Shown: piece by piece, positions 26,711 through 35,297 of the stretch
Layout: every line of letters starts with the position of its first letter
How positions within the stretch are numbered: the stretch's first letter is position 1
NCBI RefSeq assembly: GCF_003287875.1
Contig: NZ_QMKK01000032.1
Span: 1-64,000, forward strand
Source: Martinezella tropici
GTDB lineage: Bacteria; Pseudomonadota; Alphaproteobacteria; Rhizobiales; Rhizobiaceae
DNA length: 64,000 bases
Direction: 5' to 3'
The notes under the pieces: model-generated
The model's database searches: none
What the model saw: the letters and a program-made list of their open reading frames with translations, nothing else
Told to the model about the DNA's origin: nothing
Program-made: the position numbers and the translations under genes

Positions 26711-27613
26711 GTGATTACCTTCAAACAGCTTGAAGCAATTTACTGGATAGCCGATCTCGGGAGCTTCGCAGCAGCGGCCGCGAAGCTCAATACGACGCAA
26801 TCCGCCGTCTCGAAGAGGGTTCAGGAACTCGAGCAACAGTTCAACGTCGAGATTTTCGACCGCACCAAGCGTACCGCGAGATTGACGGAAAAGGGCGCGG
26901 AAGTACTCGATTACGCCAAGCGCCTCCTGGAAGAGCGCGATCAATTCGTCGAACGAGTCAGTTCCAGTCAGGTCCTCCTGAGGCGTTTCCGCATTGGCGT
27001 AACCGAGCTCACGGCAATGACATGGCTTCCCGGCCTTGTTGGTATGATCAAGACCGAATACCCGCGCGTCAGCATTGAGCCTGAAGTCGAGCTCAGTGCC
27101 ACACTGTTCGATCGGTTGATGGACGACACGATCGATATGATTGTCATTCCCGACGTCTTCAACGATTCTCGCTGCGTCACCGTGCCTCTCAAGGCGGTCG
27201 AAAACGCATGGATGGCCGCTCCAAGCCTCTATAAGGGGGAAGAAGAGCTTTCCATGACTGAGCTGGTTAATTTTACCATGCTTGTCCAAGGCAGTAGATC
27301 AGGTACCGGACTTGTGTATGGCCGTTGGCTGTCGAGCCATGAGGTCGCTCCCTCGAAGACTATTCACTGTGAAAGTCTCGTGGCACAGATTGGCTTCACC
27401 GTGTCAGGCCTTGGGGTGAGTTACCTGCCGGTACCAGTCACGGCAAAGCTTGTCAAAGACGGCCGCTTGCGACGCCTGCCGATGAAGACCCGGCTGCCGC
27501 ACGTGCGGTATGCCGTGCTATATCGAACAGACCGTAGCTCGGACTTCAAGAAATCAGTTGCCGGTTTTGCCGAGCAATGCTGCAATTTCGAAACCTTCTT
27601 CCTGCCAGCATAG
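26711..27613 (+). CDS. LysR-family transcriptional regulator
   Basis: 300 residues. The N-terminal winged helix has FKQLEAIYWIADLGSFAAAA and LNTTQSAVSKRVQELEQQF. The C-terminal periplasmic-binding-like effector domain begins near 90 (RRFRIGVTELTAMTWLP). The start is GTG at 26711, 78 bases after the aldolase stop. Its stop directly abuts the stop of convergent pxpA. It probably regulates the aminotransferase/aldolase pair, the pxp/acc operon, or both. Effector unknown. Confidence 0.9.
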   Translation: MITFKQLEAIYWIADLGSFAAAAAKLNTTQSAVSKRVQELEQQFNVEIFDRTKRTARLTEKGAEVLDYAKRLLEERDQFVERVSSSQVLLRRFRIGVTELTAMTWLPGLVGMIKTEYPRVSIEPEVELSATLFDRLMDDTIDMIVIPDVFNDSRCVTVPLKAVENAWMAAPSLYKGEEELSMTELVNFTMLVQGSRSGTGLVYGRWLSSHEVAPSKTIHCESLVAQIGFTVSGLGVSYLPVPVTAKLVKDGRLRRLPMKTRLPHVRYAVLYRTDRSSDFKKSVAGFAEQCCNFETFFLPA

Positions 27614-28375
27614 TCAAAGCCGGGACAGGGAGACGATCTCGGCACCCGCTTCCAGAACGGCTGAGCGTATGGTTTCGCCAAGCTGTACGGCGCCCGGCGT
27701 ATCGCTGTGGACGAGGATTGACTGGACAGACATCTTGATCTCCTGCCCATCCACGGTCACCACCGTCCCATCCTGTAACAGGCGGATGATCCGCTCGCGG
27801 ATCTTCACTGGGTCTTTTACGATCGAGCCCTGCTTCCCACGAGAGACCAGCAGGCCCCGTTCGTCATAGGCCCGGTCGGCCAAGAACGAATTTACAACGT
27901 TCAGTCCGTGGATTCGGGCCGCCTTTTCCGCCTCCGTATTCGGCAAGGCCACGAATATGAGGTCGCGATTGAAGGTCCGGACGGCTTTGAGCAAAGCATC
28001 GGCGACATCGGCATCCACGAAGGAAAGATTGCCGAGCGCGCCGTGGAAGTTGGCGTGGGTCAGCCGATGCCCGGCGGCATCCGCGACGGCTGTCAACGCA
28101 CCGAGCTGATAGAGCGTCATCAATTCAAGCTCGCGCGGCGAGAACGCCATGTTTCGGCGGCCGAAGCCCTGCCGATCGGGATAGCCAACGTGTGCGCCGA
28201 CATCGACATTGTTCTTTAGCGCCAACTGCACGGTGCGATCCATGACCACCGGATCGCCAGCGTGATAGCCACAAGCCACATTGGCGGAGGACACCAGAGA
28301 CAGAATGCTCTCGTCGTCGGCAGCGCTGTAGATGCCGAAACCTTCACCGAGGTCGGAATTGATATCGATCTTCAT
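27614..28375 (-). CDS. pxpA: LamB/YcsF family protein, 5-oxoprolinase subunit A
   Basis: 253-residue LamB/YcsF protein. The start IDINSDLGEGFGIYSAADDE is diagnostic and VSSANVACGYHAGDPVVM follows. In Escherichia coli and Bacillus subtilis, PxpA together with PxpB and PxpC cleaves 5-oxoproline to glutamate at the expense of ATP. Here it is the last gene of an accB-accC-pxpB-pxpC-BCCP-like-pxpA operon, overlapping the preceding gene by four bases. The acc genes suggest that the substrate may be a carboxylated lactam or amide rather than 5-oxoproline itself. Confidence 0.9.
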   Translation of the reverse strand: MKIDINSDLGEGFGIYSAADDESILSLVSSANVACGYHAGDPVVMDRTVQLALKNNVDVGAHVGYPDRQGFGRRNMAFSPRELELMTLYQLGALTAVADAAGHRLTHANFHGALGNLSFVDADVADALLKAVRTFNRDLIFVALPNTEAEKAARIHGLNVVNSFLADRAYDERGLLVSRGKQGSIVKDPVKIRERIIRLLQDGTVVTVDGQEIKMSVQSILVHSDTPGAVQLGETIRSAVLEAGAEIVSLSRL

Positions 28376-28806
28376 CGCGCACTACCTTGTTGTGGAGTGA
28401 TTAGAAAAACCACGTCGCCGTAACCGACCAGTGCCTTCTCGCGGTATCCGCAGCTTTTTAGAGTTCCGCGTTGTGGAGCGCGAATGGCCTTCATAACTGG
28501 TCCGAGCCGGACAAACCCAAGAATCTGCCCCTCATTCACCACCATTCCGTCGCCGATCAACAGGTTTTCCGGCTGATGAAACTCGCCGAAACTCGGCGCA
28601 TGGACTGCTTCCGAGCGAGGCTGTTCGGGTTGAGTCCCTTTGGTCGAAGCCGCTCGGAATTTGCGGCTCGCCGGCTTGAGCTTTAGCGATATCCTCGCCT
28701 CACCATCGCACCACTCCAGCTCGGAGACGCCATGTTCTGACGCATAGCGAGCAAGTGAGACAAGCTCGGCATTATCGAGCAGCTTCAGTTCCTTGCCGTT
28801 AGCCAT
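28372..28806 (-). CDS. BCCP-like protein lacking the biotinyl lysine
   Basis: 144 residues with the layout of a biotin carboxyl carrier protein: an N-terminal helical segment (LKLLDNAELVSLARYASEHG), a short linker, then a lipoyl-type barrel (about 75-140) with VVNEGQILGFV and IRAPQRGTLKS. The biotin-bearing hairpin, normally E-A-M-K-M, is replaced: aligned on the I-x-A-P turn the sequence reads R-L-G-P-V-M-K-A, putting Pro where the biotinylated Lys should be. The ATG at 28806 overlaps the pxpC stop (TAATG); the open extension to 28872 lies inside pxpC and is not used. It is presumably a structural or regulatory subunit. Confidence 0.8.
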   Translation of the reverse strand: MANGKELKLLDNAELVSLARYASEHGVSELEWCDGEARISLKLKPASRKFRAASTKGTQPEQPRSEAVHAPSFGEFHQPENLLIGDGMVVNEGQILGFVRLGPVMKAIRAPQRGTLKSCGYREKALVGYGDVVFLITPQQGSAR

Positions 28807-29780
28807 TACAATGCCTTCCTGCTCTTGCCGATTTGCGAAAACACCGCCGCCATGCCAGCATTCCGGTCGCAAAGTGCCCCGATTGCCTCTTGGCGGGAGA
28901 CCTCGACAAAGCGCAGCTTGCCGCCTAGCCTTGCCTGGCCCAAGCGCCAGAGATCAGCCGCAATGACAACGCCGATCTTTGGGTATCCGCCGCAGGTATT
29001 GGCATCACTGAGCTGGATGACGGGTTGGCCCGACGGTGGCACCTGGATCGTACCAGGCATGATGCCGTGTGAGCGCAGTTCCAGCTTGGCTTTCAGGTCC
29101 AGGACCGGTCCAGCCAGACGATAACCGATACGGTTGCTATCCGGTTGGATGGTCCAGGCCTCGTCTCGAAACAAATTGAGCGCCGTGTCCTCGAAGGACG
29201 AGTATTCGGCCGCAGCGAGAAAGCGCACGGAAACTTCGTCAGGATAGCCGGCCTCGTAGAAGGATGAGAGCGCGCGCGGATCGAGACCGAAATCGGAAGC
29301 GATCGGCAAGGTAGCCGGCGTCGTGAGCGGTAGCCGGTCTCCAGCTTTAAGGGGACGTCCGCCAAGACCACCGAAGCCCCCCTTCATATCAGTGCTGCGG
29401 GAGCCGAGAACCGGCTCCACGACAAGTCCGCCGGCGATCGCGAGATAAGTTCGCATGCCATGCCGTGGAGCGGTTGCCTTGAGAACCTGCCCCGCCTTGG
29501 CGTGAGCAGACCAGAAGGGTGGAATTTCGACACTGTCCAGCTTTACGGCACAATCGGCGCCGGCCAAAGCGAAGGCGGTATCCTGTTCGAAGCGGATTTC
29601 GAACGAGCCGATCGTGAATTCGATCGCAGCCGCTCCATCGTCATTGTCGACAAGCCTATTGGCGATGATAAGCGCGAGCGGATCCATGGCGCCACAAAAG
29701 CCGACGCCGATATCATAATAGCCATGGCGACCAAGGTCCTGGACCGTCGCCAGCGGGCCGGGTGTGACGATCTCGATCAT
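28806..29780 (-). CDS. pxpC: Biotin-dependent carboxyltransferase-like protein, 5-oxoprolinase subunit C
   Basis: 324 residues of the KipA/AHS2 family, homologous to one half of the carboxyltransferase domain of urea carboxylase. Marks are [20 protein letters not shown] at the start, GFCGAMDPLALIIANRLVDN, and the C-terminal IQLSDANTCGGYPKIGVV. It forms a hetero-complex with PxpB. It overlaps pxpB by four bases and the BCCP-like gene by one base, so stoichiometric translation is likely. Confidence 0.9.
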   Translation of the reverse strand: MIEIVTPGPLATVQDLGRHGYYDIGVGFCGAMDPLALIIANRLVDNDDGAAAIEFTIGSFEIRFEQDTAFALAGADCAVKLDSVEIPPFWSAHAKAGQVLKATAPRHGMRTYLAIAGGLVVEPVLGSRSTDMKGGFGGLGGRPLKAGDRLPLTTPATLPIASDFGLDPRALSSFYEAGYPDEVSVRFLAAAEYSSFEDTALNLFRDEAWTIQPDSNRIGYRLAGPVLDLKAKLELRSHGIMPGTIQVPPSGQPVIQLSDANTCGGYPKIGVVIAADLWRLGQARLGGKLRFVEVSRQEAIGALCDRNAGMAAVFSQIGKSRKAL

Positions 29781-30439
29781 GGTTTCAAACTCTCAATGCA
29801 AAAGCGGATGACGTCACCCGGTGCCAGAAGCGCCGGGGACGAAGCGGCAGGATCGAAAAATCTCAGATCCGTCTTGCCGATTATGTGCCAGCCGGAAGGC
29901 GACGTCTTGGAAATGACCCCCGCCTGCGCGCCGCCGATCACGACTGACCCTGCTTCCACCCGCGTCCGCGGCATTTTGCGGCGCGGCACGGCAAGTGACA
30001 GATCAAGGCCCGCCAAATAGCCGAAACCCGGTTGGCTGCCGAGGTTGAATACCGTGTAGCGGCCTTCGCTGTGCCGGCGGACATAGTCCTCCGGCGAAAG
30101 TCCGACGACCTCGGCGACATGACCAAGGTCGATCCCATGCTCTCCGCCGTAATGCACCGGCACCTCGATCTCCCGACCAGCGACGCTATACACACGAAGC
30201 CCGTTCCAGCAGGTCTCGATATCCTTCAACGCCTCAGCCTCACCGATAGCGGCTGGATCGATCATGACGAGCAGGTTGTTCATGCCGGGCACGACTTCCC
30301 GCACGAAAGCGCGGCCCTTCAGTTGCTCGGCAAGCGCCCAGAACCGTTCCTGCAGTTTGAGATCGATCGCTGCGTGTCCAGTGTCGCAGAGAATGGCCTG
30401 CTCGCCCATCCAGCTCAGCTTGAGGGGCTCAATCGTCAT
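29777..30439 (-). CDS. pxpB: Allophanate-hydrolase subunit 1-like protein, 5-oxoprolinase subunit B
   Basis: 220 residues of the KipI/AHS1 family, the partner of AHS2 in the carboxyltransferase half of urea carboxylase and in 5-oxoprolinase. It has the [10 protein letters not shown] strand, the [20 protein letters not shown] segment and the family loop [18 protein letters not shown]. The ATG at 30439 is used because homology begins there; it overlaps the accC stop by 11 bases. The longer open frame to 30553 is antisense-like filler within accC. Confidence 0.9.
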   Translation of the reverse strand: MTIEPLKLSWMGEQAILCDTGHAAIDLKLQERFWALAEQLKGRAFVREVVPGMNNLLVMIDPAAIGEAEALKDIETCWNGLRVYSVAGREIEVPVHYGGEHGIDLGHVAEVVGLSPEDYVRRHSEGRYTVFNLGSQPGFGYLAGLDLSLAVPRRKMPRTRVEAGSVVIGGAQAGVISKTSPSGWHIIGKTDLRFFDPAASSPALLAPGDVIRFCIESLKP

Positions 30440-31784
30440 GGCGGCGCGTCTCCAGCCAATGTTCGAGGTGGTGGATACCGAGATTGCCGGCGACGAAATC
30501 CGGGTTGGCCATGATATCACGATGCAGCGGGATGTTGCACGTGATGCCGTCAAGAACGGCCTCCCCGAGTGCTGCCTTCATGCGCGCAATCGCCTCGTCA
30601 CGACTTTCACCATGGGCAATGATCTTTCCGATCATGCTATCGTAATGCGGCGGCACGACGTAACCGCTTTCCACATGGGTGTCCACACGGATGCCTGGCC
30701 CGCCTGGCGCATGCCAGTGCTGGATACGGCCGGGACTGGGGCGGAAAGTGTAGGGATCTTCCGCATTGATCCTGCATTCGATCGCATGTCCCTGCCGAGC
30801 GATGTCCTTTTGTTCGAAGCTGAGGCGCTCGCCGCCTGCGATACGGATTTGCCAGGCGACGATATCGATGCCCGTGACGGCTTCCGTTACCGGATGCTCC
30901 ACCTGAACGCGGGTGTTCATCTCGATGAAGTAGAAAGCTCCGTTTTCGTAAAGAAACTCAAAGGTCCCTGCCCCGGAGTAGCCGATGCTGCGGCAGGCGG
31001 CTGCGCAGCGCTCGCCGACTTCCGCGATCAAATTGCGCGAAATGCCCGGTGCGGGAGCTTCTTCGACGACCTTCTGGTGACGGCGCTGTAATGAGCAATC
31101 GCGCTCGCCAAGCCAGACAGCATTGCCGTGATTGTCCGCCAGCACCTGAATTTCCACGTGGCGCGGGGCTTGGAGAAATTTCTCCATGTAGACGGCGGGA
31201 TTGCCGAATGCGCGTCCCGCTTCTTCTCGCGTGGTGACGATGGCTTCAGCGAGTTCGTTGGCGGATCGGACGATCCGCATACCGCGTCCACCACCGCCAC
31301 CAGCTGCCTTGATTATAACCGGATACCCGATCTCATCTGCCATGTGAGCACAACGGATCATATCGTCCGGCAGTGCTTCGTCGCCGCCGGGGACGCAAGG
31401 AACACCAGCCGCCTTCATCGCCCGCTTGGCCGCGATCTTATCGCCCATGGTTTCGATCGAGGCAGCTTTGGGGCCGATGAAGGCCAGACCAGCCTCCTCC
31501 ACGGCTTTCGAAAAGGCCGCGTTCTCCGAAAGGAACCCATAGCCGGGATGGACAGCATCTGCCCCAATGAGTTCGGCGGCCTGTAGTATTTTCGCGATGT
31601 TGAGATAGCTATCCCTTGCCGGCGCCGGGCCGATGCAGAGGCTCAGACTCGCGCTCTTCGCGTAAGGCGCATCTCGATCCGCATCGGAAAAAATCTGGAC
31701 GGACTCGATGCCCAGAACCCGGCACGCGCGTTGAATGCGAACGGCAATCTCACCTCGGTTCGCGATAAGAACCCTCTTCAGCAT
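30429..31784 (-). CDS. accC: Biotin carboxylase subunit
   Basis: 451-residue ATP-grasp biotin carboxylase. Start [19 protein letters not shown], glycine-rich ATP loop [13 protein letters not shown] near residue 160, bicarbonate/biotin-site segment [20 protein letters not shown] near 230, and catalytic [16 protein letters not shown] near 290. It would carboxylate the biotin of the adjacent AccB. Its place within a pxp operon suggests a dedicated carboxylase rather than the housekeeping fatty-acid enzyme, although the sequence itself is canonical. Confidence 0.93.
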   Translation of the reverse strand: MLKRVLIANRGEIAVRIQRACRVLGIESVQIFSDADRDAPYAKSASLSLCIGPAPARDSYLNIAKILQAAELIGADAVHPGYGFLSENAAFSKAVEEAGLAFIGPKAASIETMGDKIAAKRAMKAAGVPCVPGGDEALPDDMIRCAHMADEIGYPVIIKAAGGGGGRGMRIVRSANELAEAIVTTREEAGRAFGNPAVYMEKFLQAPRHVEIQVLADNHGNAVWLGERDCSLQRRHQKVVEEAPAPGISRNLIAEVGERCAAACRSIGYSGAGTFEFLYENGAFYFIEMNTRVQVEHPVTEAVTGIDIVAWQIRIAGGERLSFEQKDIARQGHAIECRINAEDPYTFRPSPGRIQHWHAPGGPGIRVDTHVESGYVVPPHYDSMIGKIIAHGESRDEAIARMKAALGEAVLDGITCNIPLHRDIMANPDFVAGNLGIHHLEHWLETRRHDD

Positions 31785-31812
31785 TAGCCTTATTCCCTAA
31801 CCGGAAGAACGG

Positions 31813-32256
31813 TCACGATGCGATTTCAAACAATGCGGCGCCAGCTTCAACCGAGACACCATTTTCCACAAGGACAGCGGAAACGTCGCCGTCTTCAGTC
31901 GCCTTCACGGGCGTCAACATCTTCATTGCCTCAATCAACGCCAATGTCTGACCTTGGGTAACCTTGGCACCCGCCTCCACGAATGGCGGCTCGCCGGGGC
32001 TTGCAGAGCGATAGAATACGCCGGGCAACGGCGCTTCCACCATGTTATTGTTGCTGCGAGAAGGGGTGTTGGGCGGAACAGATTCTACCTCTTGCGCGGC
32101 CGCGGTCGTGTAACTCTCTGCCGACGCGTATCCGTTTGTATTGGAAGCTGCCTGCTTCACGATCCTCAGGCGAACGTTTCCCTCGCTGTATTCCAATTCG
32201 GAAACGGCAGCTTCGTCCAACGCCTTGATAAGGGCTCTAATCTGTTCGAAGTTCAT
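31813..32256 (-). CDS. accB: Biotin carboxyl carrier protein
   Basis: 147 residues. An N-terminal helix (IRALIKALDEAAVSELEYS) and a variable linker rich in Ser, Asn and Pro precede the biotinyl barrel (about 70-147). The intact biotinylation hairpin is TLALIEAMKMLTPVKA, where the Lys of EAMKM carries biotin. The ATG at 32256 is preferred to 32271 because AGGTGA stands about six bases before it. It starts the acc/pxp operon, 28 bases before accC. The second BCCP-like protein downstream lacks the Lys, so this is the only functional carrier of the pair. Confidence 0.9.
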   Translation of the reverse strand: MNFEQIRALIKALDEAAVSELEYSEGNVRLRIVKQAASNTNGYASAESYTTAAAQEVESVPPNTPSRSNNNMVEAPLPGVFYRSASPGEPPFVEAGAKVTQGQTLALIEAMKMLTPVKATEDGDVSAVLVENGVSVEAGAALFEIAS

Positions 32257-32313
32257 TTCATCACCTGTCAAAAAGGCGCCGCGTGCATAACGACGCCTTC
32301 ATTTAAATATTTG

Positions 32314-33687
32314 TCAGATGGCTTTACGGTGGGCAGCGGGCGCCGTTGACGAACCATCCAGCGTATCGGCATCGATCTCTTCGAGGCTCTTACGGTTGGT
32401 TTCCACGGCAAGCGTTGCGATCATCACGGCTTGGACGACAAGCAGCGCTGCTACCGTGCCTACGACTGCCAACAGACCACCGGACTGGACGAGATAAACC
32501 GAAACAAAGGGTATGCCAATCGAGGTCAGGCGGCCCGCTATGACTGCCCAGCTGGTCAGGCGCATGCGTACTTCTGTTGGGAACAGTTCCGGCAGATATC
32601 CAGCCTGGATGACAGAGACGAGGAAGTACACCAAGCCGAACATCAGGAAGCCGAGTGCGGTAGCGATCTCCTGCGATTGTACCAGGGCGAAGCATGGACC
32701 GATGATGGCACCAAGAACCGAAGCTCCGATGATCGCGGGCTTGCGACCAATGCGGTCCGTCAAGAAATAGGCGGCAAGCGCACCGGCAGGACCGCCAAAG
32801 GTCATGAGAACGGACTGACCGAGCGACTTGTTGATCGGAATGCCTTGCTTGGCAAGGAAGGTGGGAAGAAGAGCGATGAAGCCATAGATGGCAGCGCTCT
32901 GTACGATTTGCGTCACGGCGCCAATCGCTAGCGGCTTGTGGAAACGGGCTGCGAGAGGATTGATCTTACCGAGGGAGGCTGCTTGCTGGGAAGGAGCGAT
33001 AGGGGCAAGTTTTCCGACACTTGTTTCGGATTCGATCTTGGTAACGATCGCATCGGCTTCCGCCTGCTTGCCGTTCCGTTCCAACCAACGTGGAGACTCG
33101 GGAATATTCTTGCGGGCAATGAAGACGATGAGCCCACCTACGCCGGCGATGATGAACATCGCCCGCCAGCCAAGTAATGGGATGACGATCCAGCTTGTCA
33201 GCGTCGCAGCAAAGAGGCCGAATTGAGCGATGCAGGAGAGCAATGCAGCCCAGCGACCGCGATGGCTTGGCGGTACAAATTCGCTCAACAGTCCATAACC
33301 GATAACAAGCTCTGCACCCAGACCGATACCGGTCACGAAGCGCGCTCCGATAAGCCATTCCATCGTCGGCATGAATGCGCAGGCGATCGACGACAGACCA
33401 AAAACCAGAAGATTGAACTGGTAGGTAAACTTGCGACCGTAACGGTCACCGAGGATGCCGGCCATGACAGAGCCTAAGAGCATGCCGAATGCGGTGGCCG
33501 AAAGAAATGCGGCGTTCTTGTCGACCGTCGACCATCCATCCTGAACGAGGGCGCCGAGGACGGAGTTCGCGAGATAGATGTCGAAGGCATCGAAAAAGAG
33601 GCCGGCTCCGACGAGCATCAGAATTCTTTTATGGAAGGGCAGAATTGGCAGCCTATCCAGACGCTGTGAGACTGTGGCGGTTTGCAT
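32314..33687 (-). CDS. MFS transporter, sugar/aromatic-acid symporter type
   Basis: 457 residues with 12 membrane helices. Acidic first helix GLFFDAFDIYLANSVLG; loop motif GILGDRYGRKFTYQ between helices 2 and 3; RFVTGIGLGAELVIGYGLLSEFVPPSHRGRW in helix 4-5; second-half counterpart TDRIGRKPAIIG. It is immediately upstream of accB on the same strand (57-base gap), so it probably imports the substrate of the acc/pxp enzyme. Upstream on the minus strand a CATAAT-like -10 is seen in the AT-rich segment near 33705. Confidence 0.9.
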   Translation of the reverse strand: MQTATVSQRLDRLPILPFHKRILMLVGAGLFFDAFDIYLANSVLGALVQDGWSTVDKNAAFLSATAFGMLLGSVMAGILGDRYGRKFTYQFNLLVFGLSSIACAFMPTMEWLIGARFVTGIGLGAELVIGYGLLSEFVPPSHRGRWAALLSCIAQFGLFAATLTSWIVIPLLGWRAMFIIAGVGGLIVFIARKNIPESPRWLERNGKQAEADAIVTKIESETSVGKLAPIAPSQQAASLGKINPLAARFHKPLAIGAVTQIVQSAAIYGFIALLPTFLAKQGIPINKSLGQSVLMTFGGPAGALAAYFLTDRIGRKPAIIGASVLGAIIGPCFALVQSQEIATALGFLMFGLVYFLVSVIQAGYLPELFPTEVRMRLTSWAVIAGRLTSIGIPFVSVYLVQSGGLLAVVGTVAALLVVQAVMIATLAVETNRKSLEEIDADTLDGSSTAPAAHRKAI

Positions 33688-33781
33688 CGGTTTGTTCCCC
33701 GTCTATAATTATGGGGAAAGAATGACAAAACCCAATCGCAAGAAAAAGCGATATTAACGCATCTCGGATTATCGCTTTTAG

Positions 33782-33844
33782 GAATGTGAAGGACATTCTT
33801 CGAGTTGGCGATGAAATTGTGCTACACGAATGTCTAGCGCTAGA
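33782..33844. promoter_or_regulatory. Two perfect palindromes upstream of the MFS/acc/pxp operon
   Basis: GAATGT-gaagg-ACATTC (33782-33798) fits the symmetry of a LysR-type box, and TCTAGCGCTAGA (33833-33844) is a 12-bp perfect palindrome; a further GAATGT stands at 33828-33833. They lie between the MFS gene (minus) and the remains of a LysR gene (plus), as expected for a divergent LysR-controlled promoter whose regulator has since decayed. Confidence 0.55.
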
Positions 33845-33854
33845 TAGCCAGAAA

Positions 33855-34413
33855 TTGTTTGATGGCGTTTCTCTCGATAGCTTGAACTTGCGCACCTTGA
33901 TCGCCGCCGCCGGTCAAGGCAGCCTGCACAGCTGCAGGACGTGTTCTGGGTGAGCGCAGTCGATGGTCAGCCAGTCGATCTCCAATCTGGAGGAACAGTT
34001 AGGCGCGCCATTGTTTGAGCGTGTCGGTCGCTTCCCGCAGTTGACACCCCAGGGTGCCAACCTGCTCAAAGATGCCCGGCAGCTGGTCGACGACGCCGAT
34101 CGATCGGAGGCGAAGGCCAGGAGCTTTTTCCGCCGGGCTTGAGCCCGAGCTTTCCATCGTCATCGACGTCATGCTCCCGCAAGGCTACCTCACCGATGCC
34201 CTCGCCGGTTTCAAACAGTGATTCAGATCGACACGCTGCGCTTGCATATAGAAGCTCTTGGCGCAGTTGCGCAGATGGTGCTTGATGGCCGACACGCACT
34301 CGGCATAAGCGGAATACTCCCGGTCGTCCCGCCAAGCGTGGCCGCTGAGCGCCTGTTCAGTTTCAGCAAGAGAATGGGTGACGATCGTGGCATCCGGCTC
34401 GCCGTTGGCCTCG
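33855..34413 (+). pseudogene. Decayed LysR-family regulator
   Basis: Successive frames on the plus strand give LysR segments in the right order. LDSLNLRTLIAAAGQGSL comes first, then after a frameshift VSQSISNLEEQLGAPLFERV and LTPQGANLLKDARQLVDDAD, then LEPELSIVIDVMLPQGYLTDALAGF, then LRLHIEALGAVAQMVLDGRH and GISGILPVVPPSVAAERLFS, and finally TIVASGSPLA. At least three frameshifts and two stops interrupt it, and the last third is missing where a thiolase fragment begins. It was divergent from the MFS/acc/pxp operon and was plausibly its regulator. Confidence 0.85.
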
Positions 34414-34622
34414 TCTGGCATTCGGACATCTTTTGCCGCGCGGCGCACTGGGTTCCGTCCCTCCCCTGCCGCCAGGACCTGGCCAAGGAGAAGTTCGTGC
34501 ACATCGGCGGAGATGACACCGGCACGATCCACCGCGCTGACGATAGCAGTTGCCGAGATTACCGGCAGCGAGGTTCGCAAATGCGCCGTTCTAAGCTTGC
34601 CGACGAACGTTACGCAACCCAC
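34395..34622 (-). pseudogene. N-terminal fragment of an acetyl-CoA acetyltransferase (thiolase)
   Basis: From a GTG at 34622 that overlaps the end of the CoA-transferase B gene, the minus frame reads [11 protein letters not shown], then ATAIVSAVDRAGVISADVHE, then LLLGQVLAAGEGRNPVRRAA. This is the start of a degradative thiolase, with a few residues lost near position 15. Homology ends after about 76 residues, where the sequence runs into the remains of the LysR gene. The catalytic Cys region is absent. Together with the CoA-transferase genes it would have completed a 3-oxoadipate or acetoacetate pathway (pcaIJF-like order). Confidence 0.8.
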
Positions 34623-35296
34623 GAAGGCTCGGCGCAGGGCACCGGCCGGTCCGTATGCAACTGGACCTCGAACTCTGCCTCGGTCTTGCTTCTGATTTCC
34701 GCAAGGGTGACCCCTTCGGCAATCTCGACGAGCGCCATCTTGGGCGGCCCCCTCCTCGCGACTTCGAAAACGGCGAGGTCAGTGATGACGAGATCGATAA
34801 CCCGGTGGCCGGTCAACGGAAGAGTGCATTCCTTGAGAAGCTTAGACTTTCCCTTGGCTTCATGTTCCATGACGACGACAACCCGCTTGACCCCAGCAAC
34901 CAGGTCCATGGCTCCGCCCATACCTTTCACCATTTTGCCCGGAATCATCCAATTGGCGAGATCGCCACTTTGAGACACTTGCATCGCACCCAGAATCGAA
35001 AGGTCAATATGTCCACCTCTGATCATGGCGAAGCTATCCGCTGAGGAAAAAAAGCTTGTCTTTGGCAGAGCCGTAATGGTTTGCTTGCCGGCATTGATGA
35101 GGTCTGCATCTTCCTCTCCCTCAAAAGGAAAAGGCCCCATCCCCAGCATGCCGTTTTCGCTCTGGAGGGTGACCTCCAGTCCGTCGGGAATGAAGTTGGC
35201 CACCAATGTGGGAATGCCGATGCCAAGGTTAGCATAGAAGCCATCTTGCAATTCTTTCGCGGCCCGCGCCGCCATCTGTTCACGTGTCCAGGGCAT
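34610..35296 (-). CDS. 3-oxoacid CoA-transferase subunit B
   Basis: 228 residues of the class I CoA-transferase beta subunit. [18 protein letters not shown] is near residue 22, and the catalytic Glu is in [14 protein letters not shown] near 46. [20 protein letters not shown] and the GGAMDLVAG loop follow. It transfers CoA from succinyl-CoA to a 3-oxo acid such as acetoacetate or 3-oxoadipate. It starts one base after the stop of subunit A. The thiolase gene that would finish the pathway downstream is broken. Confidence 0.92.
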   Translation of the reverse strand: MPWTREQMAARAAKELQDGFYANLGIGIPTLVANFIPDGLEVTLQSENGMLGMGPFPFEGEEDADLINAGKQTITALPKTSFFSSADSFAMIRGGHIDLSILGAMQVSQSGDLANWMIPGKMVKGMGGAMDLVAGVKRVVVVMEHEAKGKSKLLKECTLPLTGHRVIDLVITDLAVFEVARRGPPKMALVEIAEGVTLAEIRSKTEAEFEVQLHTDRPVPCAEPSWVA

Positions 35297-35297
35297 G

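Noticed and set aside
34185..34394. Continuation of the thiolase frame beyond residue 76
   Set aside because: The plus strand there encodes LysR segments, and the minus translation loses all thiolase similarity.
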